In this document: positions 1-5,190 of the stretch, one piece after another
Numbering within the stretch: the first letter of the stretch is position 1
How the letters are laid out: each line of letters begins with the position of its first letter
DNA from: Collinsella sp.
GTDB taxonomy: Bacteria > Actinomycetota > Coriobacteriia > Coriobacteriales > Coriobacteriaceae
Assembly (NCBI GenBank): GCA_014871665.1
Contig: WGSL01000094.1
Coordinates: 1 to 5,692 of the forward strand
Direction of reading: 5' to 3'
DNA: 5,692 nt
Position numbers and translations under genes: made by a program
Notes under the pieces: model-generated
Databases searched by the model: none
What the model was told of the DNA's origin: nothing
The model's input: only the letters and a program-made list of their open reading frames with translations

Positions 1-1
1 T

Positions 2-436
2 ACCGCAACCCTTGCCAATTGGTACTACGGTCACAAGATGACGGTCGCAATCGCCAACACGCAGGAAAAGACCGCCAACGACAACCCGCTTATGGCACGC
101 ATTAGCCAGACAGATTGGACGGACAAGACAATCGACGCCACGCTCGCCGACCCCGCCGCACAGGCAACGGTGTTCTCACTCGCCGGCGAAGTGACCGAAA
201 AGGTTAGCTACGACGATCTTTCGGGCACGGTGCATGTGGGCGACAAGGTGGGCAGCGTTACGCTCAAGCAGGACGGCACCAAGATCGCCGTCATGGACCT
301 GGTTGCCGACGAGGAAGGCGCAGGGCCGAATCCCATTGAATGGCTGCTCGTGAAGCTCGATCGCTTGGGCCGCCGCATCGACAACCGCCCACTTGCGGCA
401 GAGAGCGAGACCGTAGCCAAGGCTCCTGAGATGTAG
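2..436 (+). CDS. Probable D-alanyl-D-alanine carboxypeptidase (PBP5/DacA-type), C-terminal part
   Basis: The reading frame is open to the left edge, so the gene starts outside the window and 144 residues plus TAG are visible; the ATG at 38 is internal, with WYYGHK directly before it. What is seen is a small beta-rich domain: V-FSLAGEV near the middle, then SGTVHVGDKVGSVTLKQDG and a VMDLVADEE strand. It is followed by a basic amphipathic helix, PIEWLLVKLDRLGRR. That order (beta-sandwich domain then amphipathic helix) is the usual end of PBP5-type peptidoglycan carboxypeptidases, which remove the terminal D-Ala of the stem peptide outside the membrane and are held to it by the C-terminal helix. 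The catalytic SxxK, SxN and KTG motifs would lie upstream and cannot be checked, so the family name is an inference from the tail alone. A strong terminator follows 25 bp after the stop, and the gene converges on the tRNA-Ser unit. Confidence 0.55.
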   Translation, partial: TATLANWYYGHKMTVAIANTQEKTANDNPLMARISQTDWTDKTIDATLADPAAQATVFSLAGEVTEKVSYDDLSGTVHVGDKVGSVTLKQDGTKIAVMDLVADEEGAGPNPIEWLLVKLDRLGRRIDNRPLAAESETVAKAPEM

Positions 437-460
437 GGCGCAAGAATAATAAGTCCACTG

Positions 461-492
461 AAAGGAGGCGTCCGAAAGGATGCCTCCTTTTT
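461..492 (+). terminator. Intrinsic terminator of the carboxypeptidase gene
   Basis: A long hairpin has stem AAAGGAGGCGTCC (461-473) pairing with GGATGCCTCCTTT (478-490), with one G.T pair and a GAAA tetraloop. The T run extends to 492. It lies 25 bp after the stop codon at 434-436, on the same strand. Confidence 0.9.
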
Positions 493-494
493 GA

Positions 495-516
495 GGGTTC
501 GAATCCCCAGCCGCCA
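495..516. repeat. Truncated tRNA-tail module relic (T-arm motif plus CCA-like end)
   Basis: The + strand reads GGGTTCGAATCCCCAGC followed by CGCCA. This matches the T-loop and 3' acceptor of the tRNA-Ser in this window with TCTC missing, but in the opposite orientation to that gene. There is no D-arm or anticodon arm, so it is not a tRNA. Its TTCGAAT (498) is 191 bp from the TTCGAAT (689) that opens the neighbouring tRNA-Ser module, close to the 190-bp module length. I read it as the start of a further module whose hairpin body has been lost where the array meets the carboxypeptidase terminator. Confidence 0.6.
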
Positions 517-527
517 TTCTTGATAAT

Positions 528-553
528 AAAAAAGGACCCCAAATGGGACCCTT
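528..553 (-). terminator. Second (duplicated) terminator after the tRNA-Ser tail copy
   Basis: On the - strand AAGGGTCCC, loop ATTT, GGGGTCCTT, then TTTTTT. Two of the nine pairs are G.U in this orientation, which fits a minus-strand transcript. It lies 15 bp beyond the duplicated tRNA tail and is recognisably related to the terminator behind the intact tRNA (shared GAAGAAGGG or AAAGAAGGG lead-in), so tail and terminator were probably duplicated together. Confidence 0.85.
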
Positions 554-564
554 CTTCAAATTCG

Positions 565-585
565 TACTGGCGGAGAGCTGGGGAT
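565..585 (-). repeat. Duplicated 3' tail of tRNA-Ser (direct repeat with 755-775)
   Basis: These 21 bp are identical to 755-775, which comprise the last 18 nt of tRNA-Ser(GCT) including CCA plus 3 bp of flank. Homology stops within the T-loop (the intact gene continues TTCGAA, this copy continues GTCC on the + strand). The offset between copies is exactly 190 bp. A tRNA-tail direct repeat is also what tRNA-targeting integration leaves behind, but there is no integrase or cargo gene between the copies. Confidence 0.9.
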
Positions 586-705
586 GTCCGGGCACGCTGC
601 GCATGCCCTCCGGCTTCAAAGCCTGGCAGCTTTTCTCCCACGGGCTACAAACGCTTTCGCGTTTGCTTAACGCCCGTGCCCTCTCGGGTTCGAATCCCCA
701 GCTAA
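586..705 (-). ncRNA. Structured body of the tRNA-Ser tail module (candidate RNA/hairpin element)
   Basis: This non-coding, GC-rich stretch is built of hairpins (+ coordinates). They are 590-597/601-608 (8 bp, loop of 3), 612-616/619-623 (5 bp), 639-645/672-678 (7 bp) enclosing 648-654/659-665 (7 bp, loop reading GAAA on the - strand), and 679-681/686-688. An outer 10-bp stem, AGCTGGGGAT (576-585) with ATCCCCAGCT (694-703), closes the whole using the duplicated tRNA tail as one arm. Pair 595/603 is A.C on + but G.U on -, favouring a minus-strand molecule. The same order of hairpins occurs in the tRNA-Arg modules. Whether it is transcribed is uncertain because a strong terminator (718-743) lies between it and the tRNA; it may act as readthrough RNA or as a DNA hairpin. 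Confidence 0.6.
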
Positions 706-717
706 CGTGGTTCAACT

Positions 718-743
718 AAAAAAGGGCCCCTTTCGGAACCCTT
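718..743 (-). terminator. Intrinsic terminator of tRNA-Ser
   Basis: On the - strand AAGGGTTCC, loop GAAA, GGGGCCCTT, then TTTTTT, starting 14 nt after the CCA end. There are two T.G pairs in this orientation and the T run lies on the tRNA side, so it is oriented for the tRNA transcript. Confidence 0.9.
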
Positions 744-757
744 CTTTAAAGTCTTAC

Positions 758-848
758 TGGCGGAGAGCTGGGGATTCGAACCCCAGATGCCCTTTTGGGG
801 CATACTCGCTTAGCAGGCGAGCACCTTCGGCCTCTCGGTCAGCTCTCC
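758..848 (-). tRNA. tRNA-Ser(GCT)
   Basis: The 91-nt gene includes an encoded CCA (758-760). Acceptor GGAGAGC (848-842) pairs with GCTCTCC, with discriminator G. The anticodon stem CTCGC/GCGAG encloses loop CTGCTAA, giving anticodon GCT, which reads AGC/AGU serine codons. A long variable arm (ATGCCC AAAA GGGCAT) is typical of class II serine tRNAs. The T-arm is TGGGG-TTCGAAT-CCCCA. Its last 18 nt are repeated 190 bp downstream at 568-585. Confidence 0.97.
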
Positions 849-862
849 GTAACAGCCGTTCT

Positions 863-891
863 ATAGTAACCAAACAGCCAAGGATGGGCAA
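863..891 (-). promoter_or_regulatory. Promoter of tRNA-Ser
   Basis: On the - strand the -35 is TTGCCC (891-886) and the -10 is TACTAT (868-863), with a 17-bp spacer. The predicted start near 856 lies a few bases before the tRNA 5' end at 848. It sits between the ATPase stop codon and the tRNA, so the tRNA need not depend on the upstream gene. Confidence 0.8.
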
Positions 892-916
892 GAGGGAATT
901 TGGAGCGATTCCATTT

Positions 917-1999
917 TTACCTTTCCCGCACCGCCTCCAACAAATAGTCGCGCATATACGGAATTGCAAACGAAACACAGCCATAGCCCGCAGGCTCAAT
1001 CAACCCCGCATCGATGAGACGTTTACGATACGAGCCGACCTTGTTCGCCGGCAACCCCATCTTCTTGGCGATATCACCGTTGGCAATCTCATCGCTCTCG
1101 CATTGAGCCATTGCCGCGAGATACTGAAACTGTCGCTCTGAAACCCTGCGCAGCGCCGGGGCAATCACCATAGCATTAAAGCTATCAAGAGCCGCTTGGA
1201 TACCTTTACGCGCGGACCCTTCGTTCACGCTCTCCGCCCCGCTGCGCGCAGCAACCTGCCAAGCGTAATATCCGACCAACTGGACCATAAAGGGATAGCC
1301 TGCCGAAGCCTTTGTTAAAAGCTCAGCAACGCCTTCGTCGAGTTCCTTGCCCGCACGCCTCATCGTATCCTCAAACGATCCGCCGACTTCAAAATCTGAA
1401 AGCCGCGTGAGCTCGATATGCTTCGCCCTCTGAAGGAACGTCAACGTATCATCCACCACCACGCCATCCACCGAGGTTGGCAAACCAGCGAATGCAAAGG
1501 CGACATTCGCCCCTTGGCGAATCAAGAGCTGCATTTCATTACCCAGCTCGCGCATTTCCTCAGTTGAGGCGTCCTGAATCTCATCGAGTGTGATGAGCAA
1601 ACCACCTCGCTTCGCGGCATCGTACATCGCCTCACCCAGATGAGAGGCCGACTTCGACAGCTCTACGGAGCCAAGGCTGACTCCTAAAATCGATGGGGAA
1701 ATCGACATTGATGCAAGACGAACATTTCGCTGCAGAGCCTCGAGAATTCTGTCGCAAAAACCGGCATTTGAGGCGACGTCGACAACCTCGAATCCTTTTT
1801 TGCGCGCAAGATCGCCCAATGCGTTGAGGAGCACCGTTTTACCCGTGCCTCGGACACCCGAGATGCGCATGAGTCGGTCGGGGGCACCAGGGCCATTCTC
1901 AAGAGCTTCGGCAAAGTCATCCAAAACAGCGTCGCGTCCGATAAGCTCAGGTGGATTCATGCCCGCTGTTGGCTTAAAGGGATTAATAGCTTTTGACAT
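917..1999 (-). CDS. AAA+ ATPase with C-terminal winged helix (Orc1/Cdc6-like or archaeal-type ATPase)
   Basis: The product is 360 residues, cytoplasmic, with no membrane segment. An N-terminal GRDAVLDDF box (about 21-29) precedes Walker A GVRGTGKT (48-55). Walker B is LLITLDE (134-140, D139 E140), followed by an AFAFAGLPTS strand (167-176) in the sensor-1 position and ASAGYPFMVQLVGYYAW (231-247) in the sensor-2/lid region. Residues about 285-345 form a winged helix (SERQFQYLAAMA, then NGDIAKKMG and VGSYRKRLIDAGLIEP), predicted to bind DNA. I chose the ATG at 1999, not the upstream ATG at 2044, because AGGAGG stands just before it and the extra 15 codons run through the hexamer repeats. Related ATPases occur as stand-alone genes of unknown role in many gut actinobacteria; a regulator, stress NTPase or mobile-element function cannot be told apart here. 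It is co-directional with the TPR gene, 161 bp downstream of it, and its own repeat array suggests autoregulation. Confidence 0.85.
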   Translation of the reverse strand: MSKAINPFKPTAGMNPPELIGRDAVLDDFAEALENGPGAPDRLMRISGVRGTGKTVLLNALGDLARKKGFEVVDVASNAGFCDRILEALQRNVRLASMSISPSILGVSLGSVELSKSASHLGEAMYDAAKRGGLLITLDEIQDASTEEMRELGNEMQLLIRQGANVAFAFAGLPTSVDGVVVDDTLTFLQRAKHIELTRLSDFEVGGSFEDTMRRAGKELDEGVAELLTKASAGYPFMVQLVGYYAWQVAARSGAESVNEGSARKGIQAALDSFNAMVIAPALRRVSERQFQYLAAMAQCESDEIANGDIAKKMGLPANKVGSYRKRLIDAGLIEPAGYGCVSFAIPYMRDYLLEAVRER

Positions 2000-2003
2000 T
2001 CGA

Positions 2004-2010
2004 CCTCCTC
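2004..2010 (-). promoter_or_regulatory. Ribosome binding site fixing the ATPase start
   Basis: GAGGAGG on the - strand ends 4 nt before ATG (1999-1997). No comparable site precedes the alternative ATG at 2044, so this site decides the start. Confidence 0.85.
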
Positions 2011-2015
2011 TGCCA

Positions 2016-2070
2016 GTTTTAACAACTTTAACAAAGTTTAGCAACTTTAGCAGAGTTTAACAGTTTTAGC
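2016..2070 (-). repeat. Six-copy TTTA[A/G]C hexamer array in front of the ATPase gene
   Basis: On the + strand, TTTAAC or TTTAGC cores begin at 2018, 2027, 2037, 2046, 2056 and 2065, so the spacing is 9, 10, 9, 10, 9 bp. The array can also be read as three 19-bp units (2015-2033, 2034-2052, 2053-2071), each with two cores. On the - strand it reads as G[T/C]TAAA repeats ending 5 bp before the ribosome binding site. Near-helical spacing suggests several protein subunits bound on one DNA face; the encoded winged helix is the obvious candidate. No separate -35/-10 pair stands out, so the promoter is probably inside or just upstream of the array. Confidence 0.75.
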
Positions 2071-2116
2071 AGGCTCGGCGGCTTTATGCCTTACCGATTC
2101 TGTCGGGTCCTCCCGC

Positions 2117-2144
2117 CCGCACCGATACAAATAGCGCGGTGCGG
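2117..2144. other. Hairpin between the TPR and ATPase genes
   Basis: CCGCACCG (2117-2124) pairs with CGGTGCGG (2137-2144) across a 12-nt loop, 17 bp beyond the TPR gene stop. A small CGGG/CCCG hairpin (2104-2115) follows. There is no T run on the - strand side, so this is not a classical intrinsic terminator, and readthrough from the TPR gene into the ATPase gene is possible. Nothing else is seen in 2072-2160. Confidence 0.4.
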
Positions 2145-2160
2145 CCCCTCTATACCGCCC

Positions 2161-4602
2161 CTACCCCAGCGAGCGGTTGAGGGAGCCGAGCTCGTCGTTG
2201 CCCATGGTGCGCCACATTTGGAAGATGCAACCGCGTGCCAGGAAAAAGAAGCCGTTGTCGACCAGTTGAACAGCGGCATCTGCCAGCTGATTCGTCACGG
2301 CGGACACTGGCGGCAGCTCGAGTCCGGCCTTGCGGATGGTCTCGACCGCTTCCTCGAACGTCGGAGGCTCGCTGACGCCCATCTCGTTCATAAGGCCCTG
2401 CATTTCTTCCAGCGCGCTGCTGCCCGACTCCTCGCCGCGCGGCACTAGACGGTAACAAGCCAGCGCCAGGTCGAGCTGATCGCAATTCCAATAGGCAAAC
2501 GCCAAGCGGTAGAACAGGTAGCCAATTGCAGAACGATCGCTGGCAATACGTAGGCCGTGGCGCGCCACCTCGATAATCTCGTCAAAGCGCTCCAGACGCG
2601 CAAGCACGTTGATGAGCGCAAAGTGCGATTGCATGGACGAGCGCGCCAGATCGTAAAGATGGCGCACCTCGGGCAGTGCTCGTTCAAAGTCCTCTTGCTC
2701 GGCGTAAAAGCTGCAGATCTCGTGCTGGGCAAAGTACAGCGCATCAGGCGCACGAAGGATCCGCACCGAGCGGTCTTCTTCCAACACCGGTAGCACCATG
2801 CGCACCAGCTGGTTATCGCAAAACTGCGTTTGAACCGGACCTGTCGCCAAAAGCTCGGCGACGGCGCACTTAGCCTCCAACTCCTCGACAAGACGGGAAA
2901 AGCCTTCAAAAGCACCTGTACGGTCGACTTTTGCCTGCTCGCGCAATTCAACAACACGGGCCACGTATGGGTCGTCGTCCTCTTCCATGACCTCCAACTC
3001 GTCAGCCGTATCGGCAAGCAGCAGATTGCGCAGCGCCGGCGGCAGCGTGCGATGGTCATCACGCGGACGAGCATGAACCTCCGCAGGCTCAATCGTCTCC
3101 GGAGCGGTTGACTCATACGCCTCAAGCACACGCTTGCACGGCATATCGTCCATGTCCATGCTCTCAAGATCCTTGGCGACAGGCACGCAATCGGCCAGAT
3201 AGGCCGCGCGCCCAAAGAAATACGTTGCGACAACGCGCTCGCCCTGCTCACTGTCGGTAGCAGCAATCTGCACATAGCAGCGCGTGATGCAGGTGCCCGC
3301 GGCAAAACACGCTGCCGCAAGCGTGAGTGCCACGCGCGCATCGTGCTCCGCGGCCCAGATCGCGCGCGTGTCCTCGTCCAGCTCGCGCCAGGCGTCATCC
3401 TGAGCGTCGTATTCACGTTGCGGCATGGCATCAACGACAGACTGCCCAAACCGAACGAGCATAATCCCCTCGGCAACGTTTGCCCGATAGGTATAGTCGA
3501 GCCGCGTGACCACGTTGAGCGCCTCAACGATTCGCGCAAAACGGGTGCGCACGTCCCACTCGCCGCCCGGTTGGCACGAAACCGTTCCCGGCTTGGCCCA
3601 CGGGTTATCGCTCGAGGCCGTATCGAGCAGTCGGGGAACATCGTTGGTCGTCTTGGCGATATGCCACGCATCAAAGAGCGCGCAGCCCTCAAGGCTCGGC
3701 GAGGATGCCGCAGGGACCAATCCGGCCCCGATGCGCTCAAGGATGCCGGAGAGGCGGTTGAGACGGCACTCGATGGCAAGCAGCATGTCAATCTCGTCCT
3801 GGTCCAACAGGCTACGATCAAAATTGAGATAGAAAATCTTTGAGCGATCAATGCGAGCCAGGCTCATCTCGGACTTAGCAGCGATGGTGCGCAGGCAGGG
3901 CAAGTCAATTTCGCTCATAAGGGCGGCGGCATAGCGCTCGATACCGCTCGGATTCTCGGCATGGTCAACGCGGTAAAGCAGCGTCTCGATAGCATCGGGG
4001 AGCGGTGCCGTGTTAAAGCCCAAAAACACCTCGACCGGCTCGGACAACTTTACGAGCTTGATCTTGTCGACAACGTTTTGCATACCCTCGTCGAGTCCGC
4101 CGGCGTCCGACGTGTTCACAATAGCGCTTTCGGAGTTGGCAAATATCACGTAGCGCAAGAACATCGAGGCCATGAACTCGCCGTAAGGAAGGGAGCGGGC
4201 CGAATTCCATGTCTCGTGATCGGACTGCTCGCGCATGGGGCCTTCGGGAGAGCCGACGGTTCGCGCGCACGCGCGCATTGCACCGCTGGCTTCCCTTACC
4301 ATAATCTCACCAATACTGGAATCCGACTCGTCAAGGACCAGTTCCATGTCGGGATCGTTGGGCAGCGGAGCCTCGCTGACGGGGCGGTCCACCTTGTACA
4401 CCTCACCCGAAACGCTTACGTAGCCCAAAAGCGACACATGACTTTTGCCAACGAATTCGACGACATAACAAGATTCATGCTGATCCTCGCCAAAGAGTTT
4501 CCAGACCACGCCATATGAGCGTCCCGCAGGCTGCTCGGGCATCGCCGGAAAGCGCTTCTTGGGATCGAGAAACCTGAGCTTGTATGTCGGACGCTCTGCC
4601 AC
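2161..4602 (-). CDS. Large TPR-containing protein of unknown function (813 aa)
   Basis: The product is 813 residues, starting with GTG at 4602 and ending with TAG. The start is supported by AGGG 9 nt upstream. There is no signal peptide or membrane helix, so it is likely cytoplasmic. I do not recognise residues 1 to about 520. They hold a beta-rich start (YGVVWKLFGEDQHESCYVVEFVGKSHVSLLGYV) and then mixed helical regions. An acidic linker (ELEVMEEDDDPY) lies near 535-550. The last ~190 residues are helical; about 621-723 look like two to three tetratricopeptide-type repeats (ALYFAQHEICSFYAEQEDFE, ALINVLARLERFDEIIEVA, YLFYRLAFAYWNCDQLDLA). TPRs mediate protein-protein contacts, so a scaffold or chaperone-like role is plausible, but no partner is shown. 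Codon use matches the neighbouring genes and the frame is intact over 2.4 kb. It may be cotranscribed with the downstream ATPase gene. Confidence 0.85.
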   Translation of the reverse strand: MAERPTYKLRFLDPKKRFPAMPEQPAGRSYGVVWKLFGEDQHESCYVVEFVGKSHVSLLGYVSVSGEVYKVDRPVSEAPLPNDPDMELVLDESDSSIGEIMVREASGAMRACARTVGSPEGPMREQSDHETWNSARSLPYGEFMASMFLRYVIFANSESAIVNTSDAGGLDEGMQNVVDKIKLVKLSEPVEVFLGFNTAPLPDAIETLLYRVDHAENPSGIERYAAALMSEIDLPCLRTIAAKSEMSLARIDRSKIFYLNFDRSLLDQDEIDMLLAIECRLNRLSGILERIGAGLVPAASSPSLEGCALFDAWHIAKTTNDVPRLLDTASSDNPWAKPGTVSCQPGGEWDVRTRFARIVEALNVVTRLDYTYRANVAEGIMLVRFGQSVVDAMPQREYDAQDDAWRELDEDTRAIWAAEHDARVALTLAAACFAAGTCITRCYVQIAATDSEQGERVVATYFFGRAAYLADCVPVAKDLESMDMDDMPCKRVLEAYESTAPETIEPAEVHARPRDDHRTLPPALRNLLLADTADELEVMEEDDDPYVARVVELREQAKVDRTGAFEGFSRLVEELEAKCAVAELLATGPVQTQFCDNQLVRMVLPVLEEDRSVRILRAPDALYFAQHEICSFYAEQEDFERALPEVRHLYDLARSSMQSHFALINVLARLERFDEIIEVARHGLRIASDRSAIGYLFYRLAFAYWNCDQLDLALACYRLVPRGEESGSSALEEMQGLMNEMGVSEPPTFEEAVETIRKAGLELPPVSAVTNQLADAAVQLVDNGFFFLARGCIFQMWRTMGNDELGSLNRSLG

Positions 4603-4611
4603 GAAATATCA

Positions 4612-4615
4612 CCCT
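4612..4615 (-). promoter_or_regulatory. Ribosome binding site of the TPR gene (supports GTG start)
   Basis: AGGG on the - strand lies 9 nt before the GTG at 4602-4600. It is weaker than the ATPase site but is the best-placed site in front of this frame. Confidence 0.6.
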
Positions 4616-4639
4616 GATCGGTCGTCTAGAGAAGGAGTG

Positions 4640-4658
4640 GTCGCGAATAAGTCGCGAC
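4640..4658 (-). promoter_or_regulatory. Inverted repeat in the TPR gene leader, possible operator
   Basis: GTCGCGA (4640-4646) and TCGCGAC (4652-4658) are perfect inverted arms with a 5-bp centre, 38 to 56 bp before the start codon. A possible -10, TAAGAT (4675-4670), lies just upstream, though no good -35 accompanies it. The site would then be near the transcription start, a common place for a repressor. A second short palindrome, TCGTCC/GGACGA, is at 4693-4708. Function is inferred from position only. Confidence 0.4.
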
Positions 4659-4726
4659 ATCTACTCGGAATCTTACACGAGTCGACAGGAAATCGTCCCT
4701 TTGGACGAAAGCACTCAAGCTGGCGC

Positions 4727-4756
4727 AAAAGAAAAGCCCCCGTTGCCGGGAGCTTT
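4727..4756 (-). terminator. Terminator of tRNA-Arg copy 1
   Basis: On the - strand AAAGCTCCCG, loop GCAA (GNRA), CGGGGGCTTT, then TTCTTTT, 10 nt after the CCA. One T.G pair in this orientation. No tail module follows this copy within the window; the repeat stops here and the TPR gene leader begins. Confidence 0.9.
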
Positions 4757-4765
4757 AATCTCAAA

Positions 4766-4842
4766 TGGTGCGGCGTATAGGATTCGAACCTATGACGTTC
4801 TGATTCGTAGTCAGACCCTCTATCCAGCTGAGGTAACGCCGC
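4766..4842 (-). tRNA. tRNA-Arg(ACG), copy 1
   Basis: The 77-nt gene includes an encoded CCA (4766-4768). Acceptor GCGGCGT pairs with ACGCCGC, discriminator A. The anticodon stem TCTGA/TCAGA encloses loop CTACGAA, so the anticodon is ACG, which in bacteria is normally edited to ICG by TadA and reads CGU/CGC/CGA. The T-arm is ATAGG-TTCGAAT-CCTAT. Confidence 0.97.
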
Positions 4843-4854
4843 GACTTGTTGATT

Positions 4855-4883
4855 ATTATGCACATCGACTGAATAAAGGTCAA
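4855..4883 (-). promoter_or_regulatory. Promoter of tRNA-Arg copy 1
   Basis: The -35 is TTGACC (4883-4878), the spacer 17 bp, and the -10 CATAAT (4860-4855). The start is expected near 4848, just before the tRNA 5' end at 4842. A/T tracts upstream (about 4884-4925) look like an UP element, as expected for a stable-RNA promoter. Confidence 0.9.
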
Positions 4884-4962
4884 GCAATTTTCGAAAAAAG
4901 TTATCAAATTTGATTTTTACTCATTTTGACCACTTGATGCGATCTTCGACGCATCGCGATAT

Positions 4963-4990
4963 AAGAAAAGCCTCCGTTACCGGAGGCTTT
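4963..4990 (-). terminator. Second terminator, after duplicated tRNA-Arg tail (unit 1)
   Basis: On the - strand AAAGCCTCCG, loop GTAA (GNRA), CGGAGGCTTT, then TCTTAT. It is clearly related to the first terminator (same frame GGCTTTTCTT) but diverged, matching the pattern at tRNA-Ser. Beyond it, 4936-4955 holds a 6-bp GATGCG/CGCATC hairpin of unknown meaning before the next promoter. Confidence 0.9.
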
Positions 4991-5000
4991 AAAGTTCAGT

Positions 5001-5020
5001 TGGTGCGGCGTATAGGATTC
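5001..5020 (-). repeat. Duplicated 3' tail of tRNA-Arg (unit 1)
   Basis: These 20 bp are identical to 5191-5210, the last 20 nt of tRNA-Arg including CCA, starting inside the T-loop at GAATCC. The offset is exactly 190 bp, the same as at tRNA-Ser. Confidence 0.95.
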
Positions 5021-5137
5021 CGCGCATCCGCTGCGCGGATCCGCACCGGCTTCGCCCGCCTGCCGGCGCGCTCGCCCGCGGGCTAAAAACGCTCCGCGTT
5101 TTCTTCACGCCCGCGCCTCGACCGAGGTTCGAATCCA
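5021..5137 (-). ncRNA. Structured body of tRNA-Arg tail module (unit 1)
   Basis: Hairpins in + coordinates are 5026-5031/5035-5040 (loop of 3; alternative 5020-5025/5033-5038), 5044-5050/5062-5068, 5077-5083/5109-5115 enclosing 5086-5092/5096-5102, and 5116-5120/5123-5127 abutting TTCGAAT. The outer stem GGATTC (5015-5020) with GAATCC (5131-5136) uses the tail copy as one arm. Pair 5045/5067 is A.C on + but G.U on -. Hairpin order, the TA before the inner stem and the CTT[A/C]AC after it match the tRNA-Ser module, with compensatory changes. There is no credible coding frame. A structured RNA or a DNA hairpin element are both possible. Confidence 0.6.
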
Positions 5138-5151
5138 TGCAGTGCTTACGT

Positions 5152-5181
5152 AAAAGAAAAGCCCCCGTTGCCGGGAGCTTT
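5152..5181 (-). terminator. Terminator of tRNA-Arg copy 2
   Basis: Identical to the copy 1 terminator, offset 425 bp. The tail module (5001-5151) lies directly downstream of it. Confidence 0.9.
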
Positions 5182-5190
5182 AATCTCAAA

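Noticed and set aside
176..715. Minus-strand open frame of 179 codons
   Set aside because: It crosses the carboxypeptidase gene in antisense, its terminator, the tail module and the duplicated terminator; no ribosome binding site and no recognisable protein.
565..775. Conventional integrative element between tRNA-tail repeats
   Set aside because: The interval is 190 bp with no integrase, excisionase or cargo gene, so only a non-autonomous or structural element fits.
2000..2044. Upstream ATG at 2044 as the ATPase start
   Set aside because: It would translate the hexamer array into an uninformative peptide and lacks a ribosome binding site, while ATG 1999 has AGGAGG.
2104..2144. Intrinsic terminator for the TPR gene
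   Set aside because: Hairpins are present but no T run follows on the minus strand, so a factor-independent terminator is not supported.
4931..4960. Possible further T-arm-like relic (ATCTTCGACGCATC) after the Arg second terminator
   Set aside because: Only TTCGA is shared with the T-arm motif and its spacing (183 bp) does not match the 190-bp period; better described as a simple 6-bp hairpin.
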